A stretch of 64,000 nucleotides of DNA, from the NCBI RefSeq assembly GCF_002023715.1, contig NZ_MAHX01000008.1, forward strand, positions 1-64,000, in the 5' to 3' direction. The position numbers were made by a program, and so were the translations under genes. Position 1 is the stretch's first letter. Each line of letters begins with the position of its first letter. Below the pieces are notes generated by a model, which saw nothing but the letters and a program-made list of their open reading frames with translations, was not told the origin of the DNA and searched no databases. This stretch comes from Elizabethkingia occulta (GTDB taxonomy: Bacteria > Bacteroidota > Bacteroidia > Flavobacteriales > Weeksellaceae). This document shows, piece by piece, positions 43,497 through 53,123 of this stretch.

Positions 43497-43997
43497 TTAG
43501 CTTCCTGTGCTTGCGAATATTTCCGCAAGTCTTCCTCTTTCCGGTAAGCTCTGAGGAACTTCAACGGAAATTTCTGTGTATTGCAATTCTTTACATTTTC
43601 TGATGTAAGGAATAATGCTGAATTTTCCTTTTCCTTTGCTTCTGATAGAAGGAGAGTAGTAGGCTTCCTGAATGTTTGTAGCTTTTACATAATTGTTGAA
43701 TGTTCTTTGAAAACTTCCTGTAAAAACATCACATACAATTTTATCAATCAGGTGCGAATATTTGTTTCGAATGATTTCATAAGCATCACAGAATTCCTGT
43801 GGTCTTATTTTATTGAAAATTGTGTTTTTGTTTGTGAACAGGAGATCTCTTATAGAGTCACCCATGTCGTATCCGGAAACAAACAGTATGTTATATTGAG
43901 TATTATCCTGTAAAGCATTTTTTTCCTGTAATACTCTTTTCAATATATTTAATGATTCTAGTGAGTAATCAGTGGCTATTAAAATGGTCTTGCTCAT
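43497..43997 (-). CDS. universal-stress-protein-like protein
   Basis: 166 residues. Starts S-K-T-I-L-I-A-T-D-Y-S-L-E-S-L-N-I-L (the UspA D-Y/D-F-S motif) and continues with an alpha/beta pattern, but lacks a clear G-x2-G-x9-G ATP-binding end. Upstream partner of a YoaK-type membrane protein. A minus-strand TAGTTTTG -7 box lies at 44039-44046. The family assignment is moderate. Confidence 0.55.
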   Translation of the reverse strand: MSKTILIATDYSLESLNILKRVLQEKNALQDNTQYNILFVSGYDMGDSIRDLLFTNKNTIFNKIRPQEFCDAYEIIRNKYSHLIDKIVCDVFTGSFQRTFNNYVKATNIQEAYYSPSIRSKGKGKFSIIPYIRKCKELQYTEISVEVPQSLPERGRLAEIFASTGS

Positions 43998-44166
43998 AAC
44001 TTTTGGGTTTGGTTCTGTATTATCTTATTTTGATGATACAAAACTATACCCACCGTATTAGAAAGACTTTGGAAACAAATTAAAATATGATTAACGAGAT
44101 TAAAATGAGATTAGAATTTTAATTTTTACAAATTATGAAACCTGAACAAAGGAGAATAATAATACA

Positions 44167-44192
44167 AAAACCTTACAATTTTGTAAGGTTTT
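44167..44192 (-). terminator. two-component operon terminator
   Basis: AAAACCTTACAA-TT-TTGTAAGGTTTT, 46 bp downstream of the histidine kinase stop; T-run on the minus strand. Confidence 0.88.
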
Positions 44193-44237
44193 AATATGTA
44201 AATATTGACGCTCACAGAGCGATATAGACAGAATTAG

Positions 44238-45647
44238 TTAAGCTTGTTTTTCCTCGTTTTGTGTACTGTAAAAATTAGGAAAACGAAGTTGTACTGTGGT
44301 ACCCTGATTTTCATGTGATGTTACAATCAGTTCTCCGTGGTGTATTCTTACAATATTCCGCGCAAGAGGAAGACCAATTCCGTAGCCCTCATAATTTTTG
44401 GTATTAGATGCTCTAAAGAACGGATCATAAATTTTGTTCATCTCTTGTTCCGGAATACCAATTCCGGCATCTTTTATAATAATGTATACATCTGTGTCGG
44501 TCGCTCCTAGAGAAACTTTTACCTGCTGGAAGTTAGAATACTTGCATCCGTTACTGATGATGTTTGCCAGAGCAAGATGCAATAGCTGTTCATTCCCCTG
44601 TACTTTGAGCTTTTTGGGATTATCAGGGAGCATACTGATATCAAGGAATATGTTGTTTCGGGGATCAATTCTTTTCAGTGTTTCGATAACATCCCAAAGC
44701 AATTGATCGGTTCTTACCTTATCAAATTTCTGGATTTTACCATCAAATCCTGTCTGAGCAATCATTAATAAAGCCTTGATTTTTTTATCGAGCTTTTCCG
44801 CTTCATTTAGGATAATCTCCAATGTGTCTTTGTATTCCTCGGCGGTTCTGTTAATGGAAAGCGCAACATCTGCTTCTCCCATAATAGACGTGAGGGGAGT
44901 TCTTAATTCATGTGAAACATTTCCGATAAGGTGATTTTGGGTCTCGAAAGAAGTCTCAATACGGTTTAGCATATCGTTGAAAGTTTCAACCAGTTCGTTA
45001 AGCTCCTTGTTACCAGGTTGAGGTCCTAGTCGGAGGTGTAAATTTTCGGAACTGATTTCTTTTACCTTACCTGTAATCTTTAATATTGGTTTGAATAAGG
45101 TTTTGGATAGGTAAAAAGAAAATATCATACTAAAGAATAGAGAGAGTACAATACATGTAATAAGGGTTCTTTTCAGGTATTCCAGATAATACGCTACGTA
45201 GTGATTTTTTGCAGAGGCAATCGCTATATAATTTTTATCATCAAACCTGAAAGTCTGCCCAATGTAATAAAACTCCTTATCATTATAATTAGCTTCTCCG
45301 TTTTTTACAATATTTCTGAAAAAGGATGAGGGGATATGAACTTTCTGAGAAATTTTGCTGAAGTTAGAATCTTTAGGAACTGCAAAAACATAATCTTTTT
45401 CCATTGGGAGCTCCTCATCGTTCAGGCTGCTGAGGATATAATTTTCCGGAAGGTCTAGATGTTCTTTACCTTTTTCTATCTGTACAATAGTTGTTGTACG
45501 GATTTTAAGCAATTCATAAAACCGTTGGTGAGAAAAGTTGACAATAGAAAAATAAACCAAACCACTAAACAGAATAATAATACTGGTAAATACCAGCATT
45601 AAAAGTATCATGGTTTTTGTCTGATTAGTGATCACTTTTTTAAACAT
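44238..45647 (-). CDS. HAMP-domain sensor histidine kinase
   Basis: 469 residues. Two membrane helices (about 12-34 and 160-182) enclose a periplasmic sensor domain; HAMP follows (about 183-236), then HisKA with phospho-acceptor His246 in GNVSHELRTPLTS, and HATPase_c with N-box NIISNGCKYS, G1 DAGIGIPE, and G2 GYGIGLPLARN. It starts 3 bp after the response regulator stop, forming a two-gene operon. The signal is unknown; the layout resembles the CusS/ArlS class. Confidence 0.92.
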   Translation of the reverse strand: MFKKVITNQTKTMILLMLVFTSIIILFSGLVYFSIVNFSHQRFYELLKIRTTTIVQIEKGKEHLDLPENYILSSLNDEELPMEKDYVFAVPKDSNFSKISQKVHIPSSFFRNIVKNGEANYNDKEFYYIGQTFRFDDKNYIAIASAKNHYVAYYLEYLKRTLITCIVLSLFFSMIFSFYLSKTLFKPILKITGKVKEISSENLHLRLGPQPGNKELNELVETFNDMLNRIETSFETQNHLIGNVSHELRTPLTSIMGEADVALSINRTAEEYKDTLEIILNEAEKLDKKIKALLMIAQTGFDGKIQKFDKVRTDQLLWDVIETLKRIDPRNNIFLDISMLPDNPKKLKVQGNEQLLHLALANIISNGCKYSNFQQVKVSLGATDTDVYIIIKDAGIGIPEQEMNKIYDPFFRASNTKNYEGYGIGLPLARNIVRIHHGELIVTSHENQGTTVQLRFPNFYSTQNEEKQA

Positions 45648-45650
45648 CTG

Positions 45651-46355
45651 CTACGGTCTTTTTAGTACATAACCCATTCCGATAACCGTATGGATTAGTT
45701 TATTATCAGGATTGTCCAGTTTCTTTCTAAGATAGTTTACATAAACATCCACAACATTGGTTCCCAGTTCATAATTTACACCCCATACTGCATCCAGAAT
45801 TTCCACACGGGAAATAACTTTTTCAGGATTGTTAAGGAAATAAACCAGTAGTTTATATTCTGTAGAAGTAAGATTTACTTCTTCGCCGCCCCGTGTTACC
45901 TTTTTAGTGTAATCATTTACAACAAGATCCGAAAATCTGTAAATATGTTCTTCATCGGCTTCCGGTTCAGGTATTTCCGGAATAGTATTGTTACCACTTC
46001 TTCTCAGTAATGATTTTATACGGGCAACAAGCTCAATAAATTTGAATGGTTTTACCAGATAATCATCACCACCGCTTTCCAGTCCCAGTACTATGTTTTC
46101 TGAAGTTCCGAGAGCTGTAAGAAAAAGAATAGGTACCCGTTTATTGGTTTTTCTGATCTCTTTGCATACATCCAGACCATTCATTTCAGGAAGCATAATA
46201 TCCAGAATTACAAGATCAAAATCATTAGCTTCTACCAGTTGTACACCGGTACGGCCGTCAAAGGCTACAGAAATTTCATAACCTTTTTCCTGAAGTCCTT
46301 TTTTTATAAATGATACCACACTGGTCTCGTCTTCGATCAGAATAATTTTTTCCAT
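45651..46355 (-). CDS. OmpR-family response regulator
   Basis: 234 residues from ATG 46355 (the TTG two codons earlier is rejected). Receiver domain with acidic pocket E8-D9, phospho-Asp52 in LVILDIMLPEMNG, T in LFLTALG and K in LVKPF; a short linker; then a winged-helix DNA-binding domain (about 135-233) with GTNVVDVYVNYLRKKLD. It is transcribed first, 3 bp before the kinase. Confidence 0.93.
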   Translation of the reverse strand: MEKIILIEDETSVVSFIKKGLQEKGYEISVAFDGRTGVQLVEANDFDLVILDIMLPEMNGLDVCKEIRKTNKRVPILFLTALGTSENIVLGLESGGDDYLVKPFKFIELVARIKSLLRRSGNNTIPEIPEPEADEEHIYRFSDLVVNDYTKKVTRGGEEVNLTSTEYKLLVYFLNNPEKVISRVEILDAVWGVNYELGTNVVDVYVNYLRKKLDNPDNKLIHTVIGMGYVLKRP

Positions 46356-46370
46356 AAGCAACGAATGTTA

Positions 46371-46401
46371 CAAAAATATAAAAATTGACACGCAAACAAA
46401 A
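46371..46401 (-). promoter_or_regulatory. two-component operon promoter
   Basis: Minus-strand TTTTG (46397-46401), 18-nt spacer, TATTTTTG (46371-46378). Confidence 0.7.
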
Positions 46402-46452
46402 CCTGAATGAAGATAGTGCTCAGCTATAGTAAATGATAATATCGTAAAAAAG

Positions 46453-46797
46453 CTAATTCTTTTTCACCAGCAGAATCCAATCTTCTTCCAGAATTTTGTA
46501 ACCCTGATCGTATATAAACCGGTATTCAGATCCATTTTTGTAGGTGATGATTTGAGTTATAAAGCCAAAATCAAAACCTAGTGACAATAGTTTTTGTTGA
46601 GAAACTTTAGTTTTTCCTTCCTCATTAATATGATTCAGAATACGGTAATTTTTTCGCAAACGATTATTAATATTTCGCATCAGGTTTGTACTATCCTTAT
46701 TCTGTCTGTTGTTATAGGCATTTCGGCATCCGTCCGAACAGAACTTTTTATCCGATCGGCCTGATATTTTTTCATTACATTCCAGACAGAATTGCAT
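46453..46797 (-). CDS. zinc-ribbon DUF2116-like hypothetical protein
   Basis: 114 residues. N-terminal zinc finger C-L-E-C (4-7)...C-S-D-G-C (20-24), then Y-N-N-R-Q-N, typical of the DUF2116-like Zn-ribbon family. The rest is alpha/beta with N-R-L-R-K-N-Y-R-I-L and a C-terminal strand. DNA or RNA binding is plausible but unproven. It lies between the two-component system and ssb. Confidence 0.7.
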   Translation of the reverse strand: MQFCLECNEKISGRSDKKFCSDGCRNAYNNRQNKDSTNLMRNINNRLRKNYRILNHINEEGKTKVSQQKLLSLGFDFGFITQIITYKNGSEYRFIYDQGYKILEEDWILLVKKN

Positions 46798-47048
46798 GTT
46801 TTTTTATTTAATTATCTCAAATATAGTATTTTATTACTTTAATTAATCTTTTGTAATTTAAATAATTATGTTTTTTAATTATAAAAAAGAATATAAAATA
46901 AAAATCGTAACTTTTTGATATATAATTTTTTAGCTTTGGTTAAACGATTACAAATGATTATAAATATTTTTTTACCGATTAAAACATTATGTAACTTTCA
47001 TCTTTGCTACAGAAAATCTACCAAGTTTAATTTTAAAATCATACAGCC

Positions 47049-47372
47049 ATGTCACTAAGAAACAAAGTTATTTTATTCGGACACACAGGTAAAGATGTAG
47101 AAGTAACCCAGTTCGAAAAAGGAATTAAAGCTTCCGTTAGTTTAGCAACCAATGATTATTATACCAATACTCAGGGTGAAAAGATTGAAGAAACCCAATG
47201 GCATAATCTTATCGTTTATGGCAAACTGGCAGAAGTCTTTGAGAAATATGTTACCAAAGGCAAAGAGATTGCAATAGAGGGGAAGCTTACCTACAGAAGC
47301 TATGAAGACAAAGACGGCAATATGCGCTATATTACTGAAATCAGAGTAGAAGAACTTCTGATGATGAAATAA
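47049..47372 (+). CDS. ssb: single-stranded DNA-binding protein, short form
   Basis: 107 residues: just the OB-fold (RNKVILFGHTGKDVEVTQFE, THW-like E-E-T-Q-W-H-N-L-I-V-Y-G-K-L-A-E, V-T-K-G-K-E-I-A-I-E-G-K-L-T-Y-R-S-Y). It ends E-E-L-L-M-M-K and lacks the glycine-rich linker and acidic D-D-x-P-F tip through which SSB recruits partners. It may be a paralogue next to a main SSB elsewhere. Lies 84 bp before hisS. Confidence 0.9.
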   Translation: MSLRNKVILFGHTGKDVEVTQFEKGIKASVSLATNDYYTNTQGEKIEETQWHNLIVYGKLAEVFEKYVTKGKEIAIEGKLTYRSYEDKDGNMRYITEIRVEELLMMK

Positions 47373-47453
47373 TTAATAATATTCAGCCTGTTGTATCTCT
47401 ATTACATTTATTTGCCACATTATGCTTATTTTTGTGCTTTAGAGAAAAGATAA

Positions 47454-48806
<1,353 letters not shown>

Positions 48807-48809
48807 ATA

Positions 48810-48832
48810 AAACCACCGTAAGGTGGTTTTTT
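48810..48832 (+). terminator. hisS terminator
   Basis: AAACCACC-GTAA-GGTGGTTT followed by TTTG. Confidence 0.9.
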
Positions 48833-48929
48833 GTTGCATAATATTAATGAAATATTCATTTTAAATATTCTTACTGATATCTAAAATGGTTATATTTGGT
48901 TTAATTAATAATTCTAAACAATCTAAACT

Positions 48930-49370
48930 ATGTTAACTATTTTGCAATCGTACGATTCTTCGTACTATGACAACTCAGGCTCCGCAGCTGCAGGAGCAAT
49001 CTTCGGAATTGGAATGTTGTTTTTTTATTTAGTCATTTATCTTTTTATTGGTTTTTGCAGATATAAAGTATTTAAAAAAGCTGGTAGAGAAGATGCATGG
49101 GCAGGCTTTGTACCAGTTTATAATGCTATTGTCCTGTCGCAGATTATTAAAAAACCATCATGGTTTTTCATTTTATTTTATGTTCCACTTATTTCTTATT
49201 ATGCATGGTTCGTAACTGGCGATAAACTTGGGAAAGGTTTCGGAAAAGGAGAAAACAGTACTGTTTGGGGAGTAATAGGTTTACTAACAGGGTTATTTAT
49301 TAATATGATTGTTCATGCTTTCGGTAGTGATCAGTTTGATTCTTCTGCAGTTCCGGATGAAACCGCTTAG
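48930..49370 (+). CDS. DUF5684-like small membrane protein
   Basis: 146 residues with three to four helices. The segment F-K-K-A-G-R-E-D-A-W-A-G-F-V-P-V-Y-N is the DUF5684 hallmark, also seen before the catalytic part of some signal peptidases, but no peptidase domain follows. Function unknown. It is between two terminators, hence monocistronic. Confidence 0.8.
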   Translation: MLTILQSYDSSYYDNSGSAAAGAIFGIGMLFFYLVIYLFIGFCRYKVFKKAGREDAWAGFVPVYNAIVLSQIIKKPSWFFILFYVPLISYYAWFVTGDKLGKGFGKGENSTVWGVIGLLTGLFINMIVHAFGSDQFDSSAVPDETA

Positions 49371-49392
49371 AAGTATAAAGTAAAAATAATGG

Positions 49393-49418
49393 AAACCGCT
49401 GATTCAGCGGTTTTTTTA
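49393..49418 (+). terminator. terminator after the DUF5684-like gene
   Basis: AAACCGCTGA / TCAGCGGTTT stem with TTTT tail. Confidence 0.85.
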
Positions 49419-49447
49419 TTAACTTTAAACACCAAACTTATTACAAT

Positions 49448-50266
49448 ATGAAAAATGCAGTTTCATCTTTATTTATGATTGCTGTACTGGTACTTTCCTG
49501 CAAAAAACAGGAAAAAGCACAGGGAACAGATATACCAAAAGAAGATAGCCTTATTACACTAAAACAAGATTCTGTTATTTACAGTGACTCTATAAAGGCT
49601 ACAGATTCACTTATCATTGCTTATTCGGACAGAATTTTAGTTTTTCCGGATATAAAAGAAAAAGCTATTCTGGATTCATTATACCCGTTTATAAAACCTG
49701 TAGGTTATTCCAAGCCAGATTTGGAGGCAGCTGCTAAAAAAGCCGCTGATGGTCTTTTTGCTAAAGTCAAAAAAGATTATCTGGCTGGAGGTGTAGTTCT
49801 TGGAAATAAATGGTATGAAGATAATTCTATGCGTCTGAGAAGCTTTACCAATAATTATCTTTCTGTAGAATATACATGGTCCAGTTATATGGGGGGAGCT
49901 CATGATAACTATGGCTTTATGGAAAAGGTTTTTGATTTAAATAGTAAAAAGCAGTTAGTACTGTCAGATATTACTTCCATGCCTAAAAGCAAGCTTGAGA
50001 AACTATTGATGAAAAATGTAGATAAGATACCGACTGGTACGGAGAATGGGGAAGGAGCTGTAAAAATATCAGATGGATTGCTATTTGATAAAGTAACGGT
50101 AAATGATAACTTCTATTTTGATGATAAAAATCTGTATTTCCATTATAGCCCCTATGAAATAGCAGCTTTTGCCGCCGGAGATATTACGATTCCTGTTTCG
50201 TGGAAAGAACTGGAAGGAACCATTAATCCGGAATTTATGAAAAGAATGAAAATTAATACGAAATAG
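49448..50266 (+). CDS. DUF3298/DUF4163 lipoprotein
   Basis: 272 residues. Lipoprotein signal with lipobox L-V-L-S-C (Cys18). C-terminal part matches the RsiV-like DUF3298/4163 form: NYLSVEYTWSSYMGGAHD and VFDLNSKKQLVLSDI, then FHYSPYEIAAFAAGDITIPV. Members bind peptidoglycan fragments or lysozyme in other phyla. Start of a cluster with two more genes on the plus strand, with 7 bp to the next. Confidence 0.82.
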   Translation: MKNAVSSLFMIAVLVLSCKKQEKAQGTDIPKEDSLITLKQDSVIYSDSIKATDSLIIAYSDRILVFPDIKEKAILDSLYPFIKPVGYSKPDLEAAAKKAADGLFAKVKKDYLAGGVVLGNKWYEDNSMRLRSFTNNYLSVEYTWSSYMGGAHDNYGFMEKVFDLNSKKQLVLSDITSMPKSKLEKLLMKNVDKIPTGTENGEGAVKISDGLLFDKVTVNDNFYFDDKNLYFHYSPYEIAAFAAGDITIPVSWKELEGTINPEFMKRMKINTK

Positions 50267-50273
50267 ACCTTTT

Positions 50274-50717
50274 ATGCAAAATTATCAGAATCATAGGCGT
50301 TTCTATACACCACATCATTTTATATTTTATCCGGTAGGACTTATTCTGTTTGGCATATCTCTTTATCGTATGGGATATTCATTGGGAAATAATAATGGTG
50401 AGTTCTGGATGTGGTTTGTACTTTCGGGAACAATCTTTTTAATTATTTGGGTTGCTTTTATGATGAGACAACATTATGCCCTGACATTACAAAACAGAAT
50501 TATTGTAGATGAGGTGAAGTTCAGATATTTTCGTTTAACCGGAAAAAATATAGATGATACAGGCTATACATTCAGCGATGCTCAGTTATTTGCATTAAGA
50601 TTTGCTAATGATAATGAGTTTTCAAAGCTTGTAGAGGAAGCTATTTCTGAGAATTTGAATGCAGATCAGATTAAGAAACGTATAAAAAACTGGAAAGAGG
50701 ATAACAGAAGAGTTTAA
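50274..50717 (+). CDS. DUF6526-family membrane protein
   Basis: 147 residues, two membrane helices (about 17-37 and 47-67) followed by a cytoplasmic helical tail (YTFSDAQLFALRFANDNEF; NADQIKKRIKNWKEDNRRV). The pattern N-H-R-R-F-Y-T-P-H-H is typical of DUF6526. It starts 7 bp after the DUF3298 lipoprotein stop, so they are co-transcribed. Function unknown. Confidence 0.8.
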   Translation: MQNYQNHRRFYTPHHFIFYPVGLILFGISLYRMGYSLGNNNGEFWMWFVLSGTIFLIIWVAFMMRQHYALTLQNRIIVDEVKFRYFRLTGKNIDDTGYTFSDAQLFALRFANDNEFSKLVEEAISENLNADQIKKRIKNWKEDNRRV

Positions 50718-50724
50718 AGAAACT

Positions 50725-50755
50725 AAAAGACTTCACAGAGGTGGAGTCTTTTTTT
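50725..50755 (+). terminator. terminator of the lipoprotein/DUF6526 pair
   Basis: AAAAGACTTCAC-AGAG-GTGGAGTCTTTT (12 bp with one G-U pair), T-run to 50755. It abuts the next gene's TACCTTTG -7 box. Confidence 0.9.
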
Positions 50756-50777
50756 GTACCTTTGGCCTTTCAAAATC

Positions 50778-51629
50778 ATGGACGCAGTATTTATCATCAA
50801 TCCGTTTTCGGCAAAAAAAAATTATAAAGATTTTTTAGAAAAGCTTCAGCAAAAATATCCTGAGGCTAATTTTATGATTTCTAAGTCGATAGAAGATACC
50901 CATCGGTTTATCGATGAGAATTTTGCTTCTACAGAAGTTTTTGTGGCTGTAGGCGGGGATGGTACTATTTCTACTGTTGCCCAGAAGTTGATTAACACAG
51001 ACAAAATTCTGGCTGTTTTTCCTGCCGGTTCAGGAAATGGTTTTTCTAATGAAACCAATTTTACCAAAAATATAGACAGCCTTCTGCAAAAGATTAAGCA
51101 GAAAAAGTTTCATAAGATTGACACTTTTACTGTGAACGGTAATTTGTCTATTAATGTATCAGGAACCGGGTTTGATGGAGAGGTTATTAAAAAATTCGAA
51201 AAAACAAGTCGTGGTTTTACCAACTACATTAAGGTTACTGTAAAGACCTTTTTTATTTTCAAATCTATCAAGGTAGAATTTGAAGAAAAATACAAGCAAT
51301 ATAATGGAAATTACCTGATGCTAAATGTGGCCAACACACGTCAGTTTGGTAATAATGCTTATATCGCTCCTCATGCTGATTATAGCGATGGGCTTGTAGA
51401 TATAGTATTGGTTAAAAAATTCCCGTTATGGCATTCTTTGGCATTTGCATTCAGAATGTTTACAAAGAACCTGAAAGAAAACGATTACCTGACTTACTTT
51501 CCGGTATCTGACCTGAAATTTAGTGTCAGAAATTCTAAAGCCTGGCATTTGGACGGGGAAGGAATAGAAATAGGCTCTCCTATTGAAATCAAGGTATTGC
51601 CTCACAGCCTGAATATTCTGGTAGACTAG
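50778..51629 (+). CDS. diacylglycerol/lipid kinase family protein
   Basis: 283 residues from ATG 50778. A TTG at 50754 is upstream of a -7 element (TACCTTTG, 50757-50764), so the start is the ATG. DAGK catalytic motif VAVGGDGTISTVAQKL, followed by FPAGSGNGFSNE, and N-V-S-G-T-G-F-D-G-E-V; the C-terminal beta-sandwich ends in H-L-D-G-E-G-I-E. It phosphorylates a lipid such as diacylglycerol or sphingosine-like base. Confidence 0.88.
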   Translation: MDAVFIINPFSAKKNYKDFLEKLQQKYPEANFMISKSIEDTHRFIDENFASTEVFVAVGGDGTISTVAQKLINTDKILAVFPAGSGNGFSNETNFTKNIDSLLQKIKQKKFHKIDTFTVNGNLSINVSGTGFDGEVIKKFEKTSRGFTNYIKVTVKTFFIFKSIKVEFEEKYKQYNGNYLMLNVANTRQFGNNAYIAPHADYSDGLVDIVLVKKFPLWHSLAFAFRMFTKNLKENDYLTYFPVSDLKFSVRNSKAWHLDGEGIEIGSPIEIKVLPHSLNILVD

Positions 51630-51645
51630 ATAATCGGTAAGAGGA

Positions 51646-51957
51646 TTACCTTAAATTTTCGAGTTGCTGAAATACAGGCAGCATTAGCTTACCTCTTTCC
51701 GATAGTGTATATTCTATATGCAGAGGTTTTAATTTTATAATATTTTTAATCAGAAGTCCTTCAGTTTCTAATTCTTTTAGTGCTGTAGCAATACTCTGTT
51801 TATTCGATCCATCAATTTGCCTCAGTAAGCTGCTAAATCGTAGCGGACCTTCAATAGCCAGACGAAATATCTGAGGTTTCCATTTTCCGGATAATAGCTT
51901 TAACACTTCCTCAGCAGGGCAGCATTCGTAATTTTTATTGTTAATATTAGTGGTCAT
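51646..51957 (-). CDS. HxlR-family redox-type regulator
   Basis: 103 residues. Winged-helix HxlR: L-L-S-G-K-W-K-P-Q-I-F-R-L, then G-P-L-R-F-S-S-L-L-R-Q-I-D-G. Two adjacent cysteines at residues 12-13 lie in the N-terminal segment where YodB/HypR-type members carry their sensing Cys. Divergent from the ene-reductase gene, with a dyad over the latter's promoter, so it probably represses it until oxidised or alkylated. Confidence 0.88.
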   Translation of the reverse strand: MTTNINNKNYECCPAEEVLKLLSGKWKPQIFRLAIEGPLRFSSLLRQIDGSNKQSIATALKELETEGLLIKNIIKLKPLHIEYTLSERGKLMLPVFQQLENLR

Positions 51958-51971
51958 ATTTTTTTGACTTA

Positions 51972-52010
51972 TTGCTATTTAAGATTAACTGTTACAACTT
52001 TGTATAACAG
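51972..52010 (+). promoter_or_regulatory. ene-reductase promoter with HxlR-type operator
   Basis: TTG (51972-51974), 20-nt spacer, CAACTTTG (51995-52002) as a one-mismatch -7 box. The dyad CTGTTA-N10-TAACAG (51989-52010) covers the -7 box. Confidence 0.6.
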
Positions 52011-52031
52011 AAATCAAAAATAATTAAAATT

Positions 52032-53111
52032 ATGAAAACACATTTGTTATCCGAAATTGAAAAAAATACACAGGTATTTAAAAACAGAATTGTAATGGCT
52101 CCTATGACAAGAAGCAGAGCCATTCAGAATTTGCCCAATGATCTAATGCAACAGTACTACGCGCAAAGAAGTACCGCAGGTCTTATTATTACAGAAGGTG
52201 TAGCACCAAGCACCAATGCCTTGGGTTATGCAAGAATCCCGGGTATATTTAATAACGAACAGGCTATAGGCTGGAAAAAAATTACTGAAGCTGTTCATGC
52301 GGATGGAGGTAAAATATTTATACAGTTAATGCATGTTGGGCGTATAGCCAATAAAGCAAATATGCCGGAAAATACAAAAATACTCGCTCCTTCTGCAGTA
52401 AATGCTCATATGGATATGTGGACTGATACTTTGGGAATGCAAAAAACAGAGGAGCCTCTGGAGATGTCTTTGGAAGAAATTGAAAAAGCTAAAGGTGAAT
52501 TTATCCAGGCTGCTAAGAATGCCATCGAGGCAGGTTTCGACGGAGTTGAATTACATGCTGCAAATGGCTATTTATTAGAGCAATTTCTTAATCCGAATTC
52601 GAATATCAGGAATGATAAATACGGTGGGAGTACTGAGAACAGAAGCAAATTTGTTTTAGAAGTGACAGAAGCCGTTGGTCATGCAATTGGTTTTGATAAA
52701 ATAGGAGTGAGAATATCTCCATATAGTACATTTAATACGATGCCGCTTTATAAAGAAATCCCGGAAACTTACATACATGTAGTGACAGAATTAGCAAAAT
52801 TAGATATTACCTATCTGCATGTTATCGATTATGCTGCAAGAGCAACAGAAGAAGGACGGAATCTTATAAAAACAATTCGCAAGGAATTCGGACAATTATT
52901 GATACTAAATGGTGGTTATACCAAAGAAAGAGCAGAAAATGTATTGATAAACAATGACGCAGATCTTATTTCATTTGGCTCTCCGTTTATTGCCAATCCG
53001 GATTTGCCATACAGAATCGAAAACAATATTGAATGGGCAAAAGCGGATCCTGCAACCTTTTATACAGCTGATGAAAAAGGTTATATTGACTATCCTGATT
53101 ATAACATTTAA
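52032..53111 (+). CDS. nemA: alkene reductase, old yellow enzyme family
   Basis: 359 residues. OYE FMN-binding barrel: N-R-I-V-M-A-P-M-T-R-S-R-A at the start, QLMHVGRIA, and GFDGVELHAANGYLLEQFLNP...Y-G-G-S-x-E-N-R. It reduces C=C bonds in electrophiles such as N-ethylmaleimide, quinones or nitro compounds using NAD(P)H. Operon with a FrnE-like oxidoreductase 12 bp downstream and divergent HxlR regulator. The gene name follows the E. coli relative. Confidence 0.9.
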   Translation: MKTHLLSEIEKNTQVFKNRIVMAPMTRSRAIQNLPNDLMQQYYAQRSTAGLIITEGVAPSTNALGYARIPGIFNNEQAIGWKKITEAVHADGGKIFIQLMHVGRIANKANMPENTKILAPSAVNAHMDMWTDTLGMQKTEEPLEMSLEEIEKAKGEFIQAAKNAIEAGFDGVELHAANGYLLEQFLNPNSNIRNDKYGGSTENRSKFVLEVTEAVGHAIGFDKIGVRISPYSTFNTMPLYKEIPETYIHVVTELAKLDITYLHVIDYAARATEEGRNLIKTIRKEFGQLLILNGGYTKERAENVLINNDADLISFGSPFIANPDLPYRIENNIEWAKADPATFYTADEKGYIDYPDYNI

Positions 53112-53123
53112 AAATACGTGACT

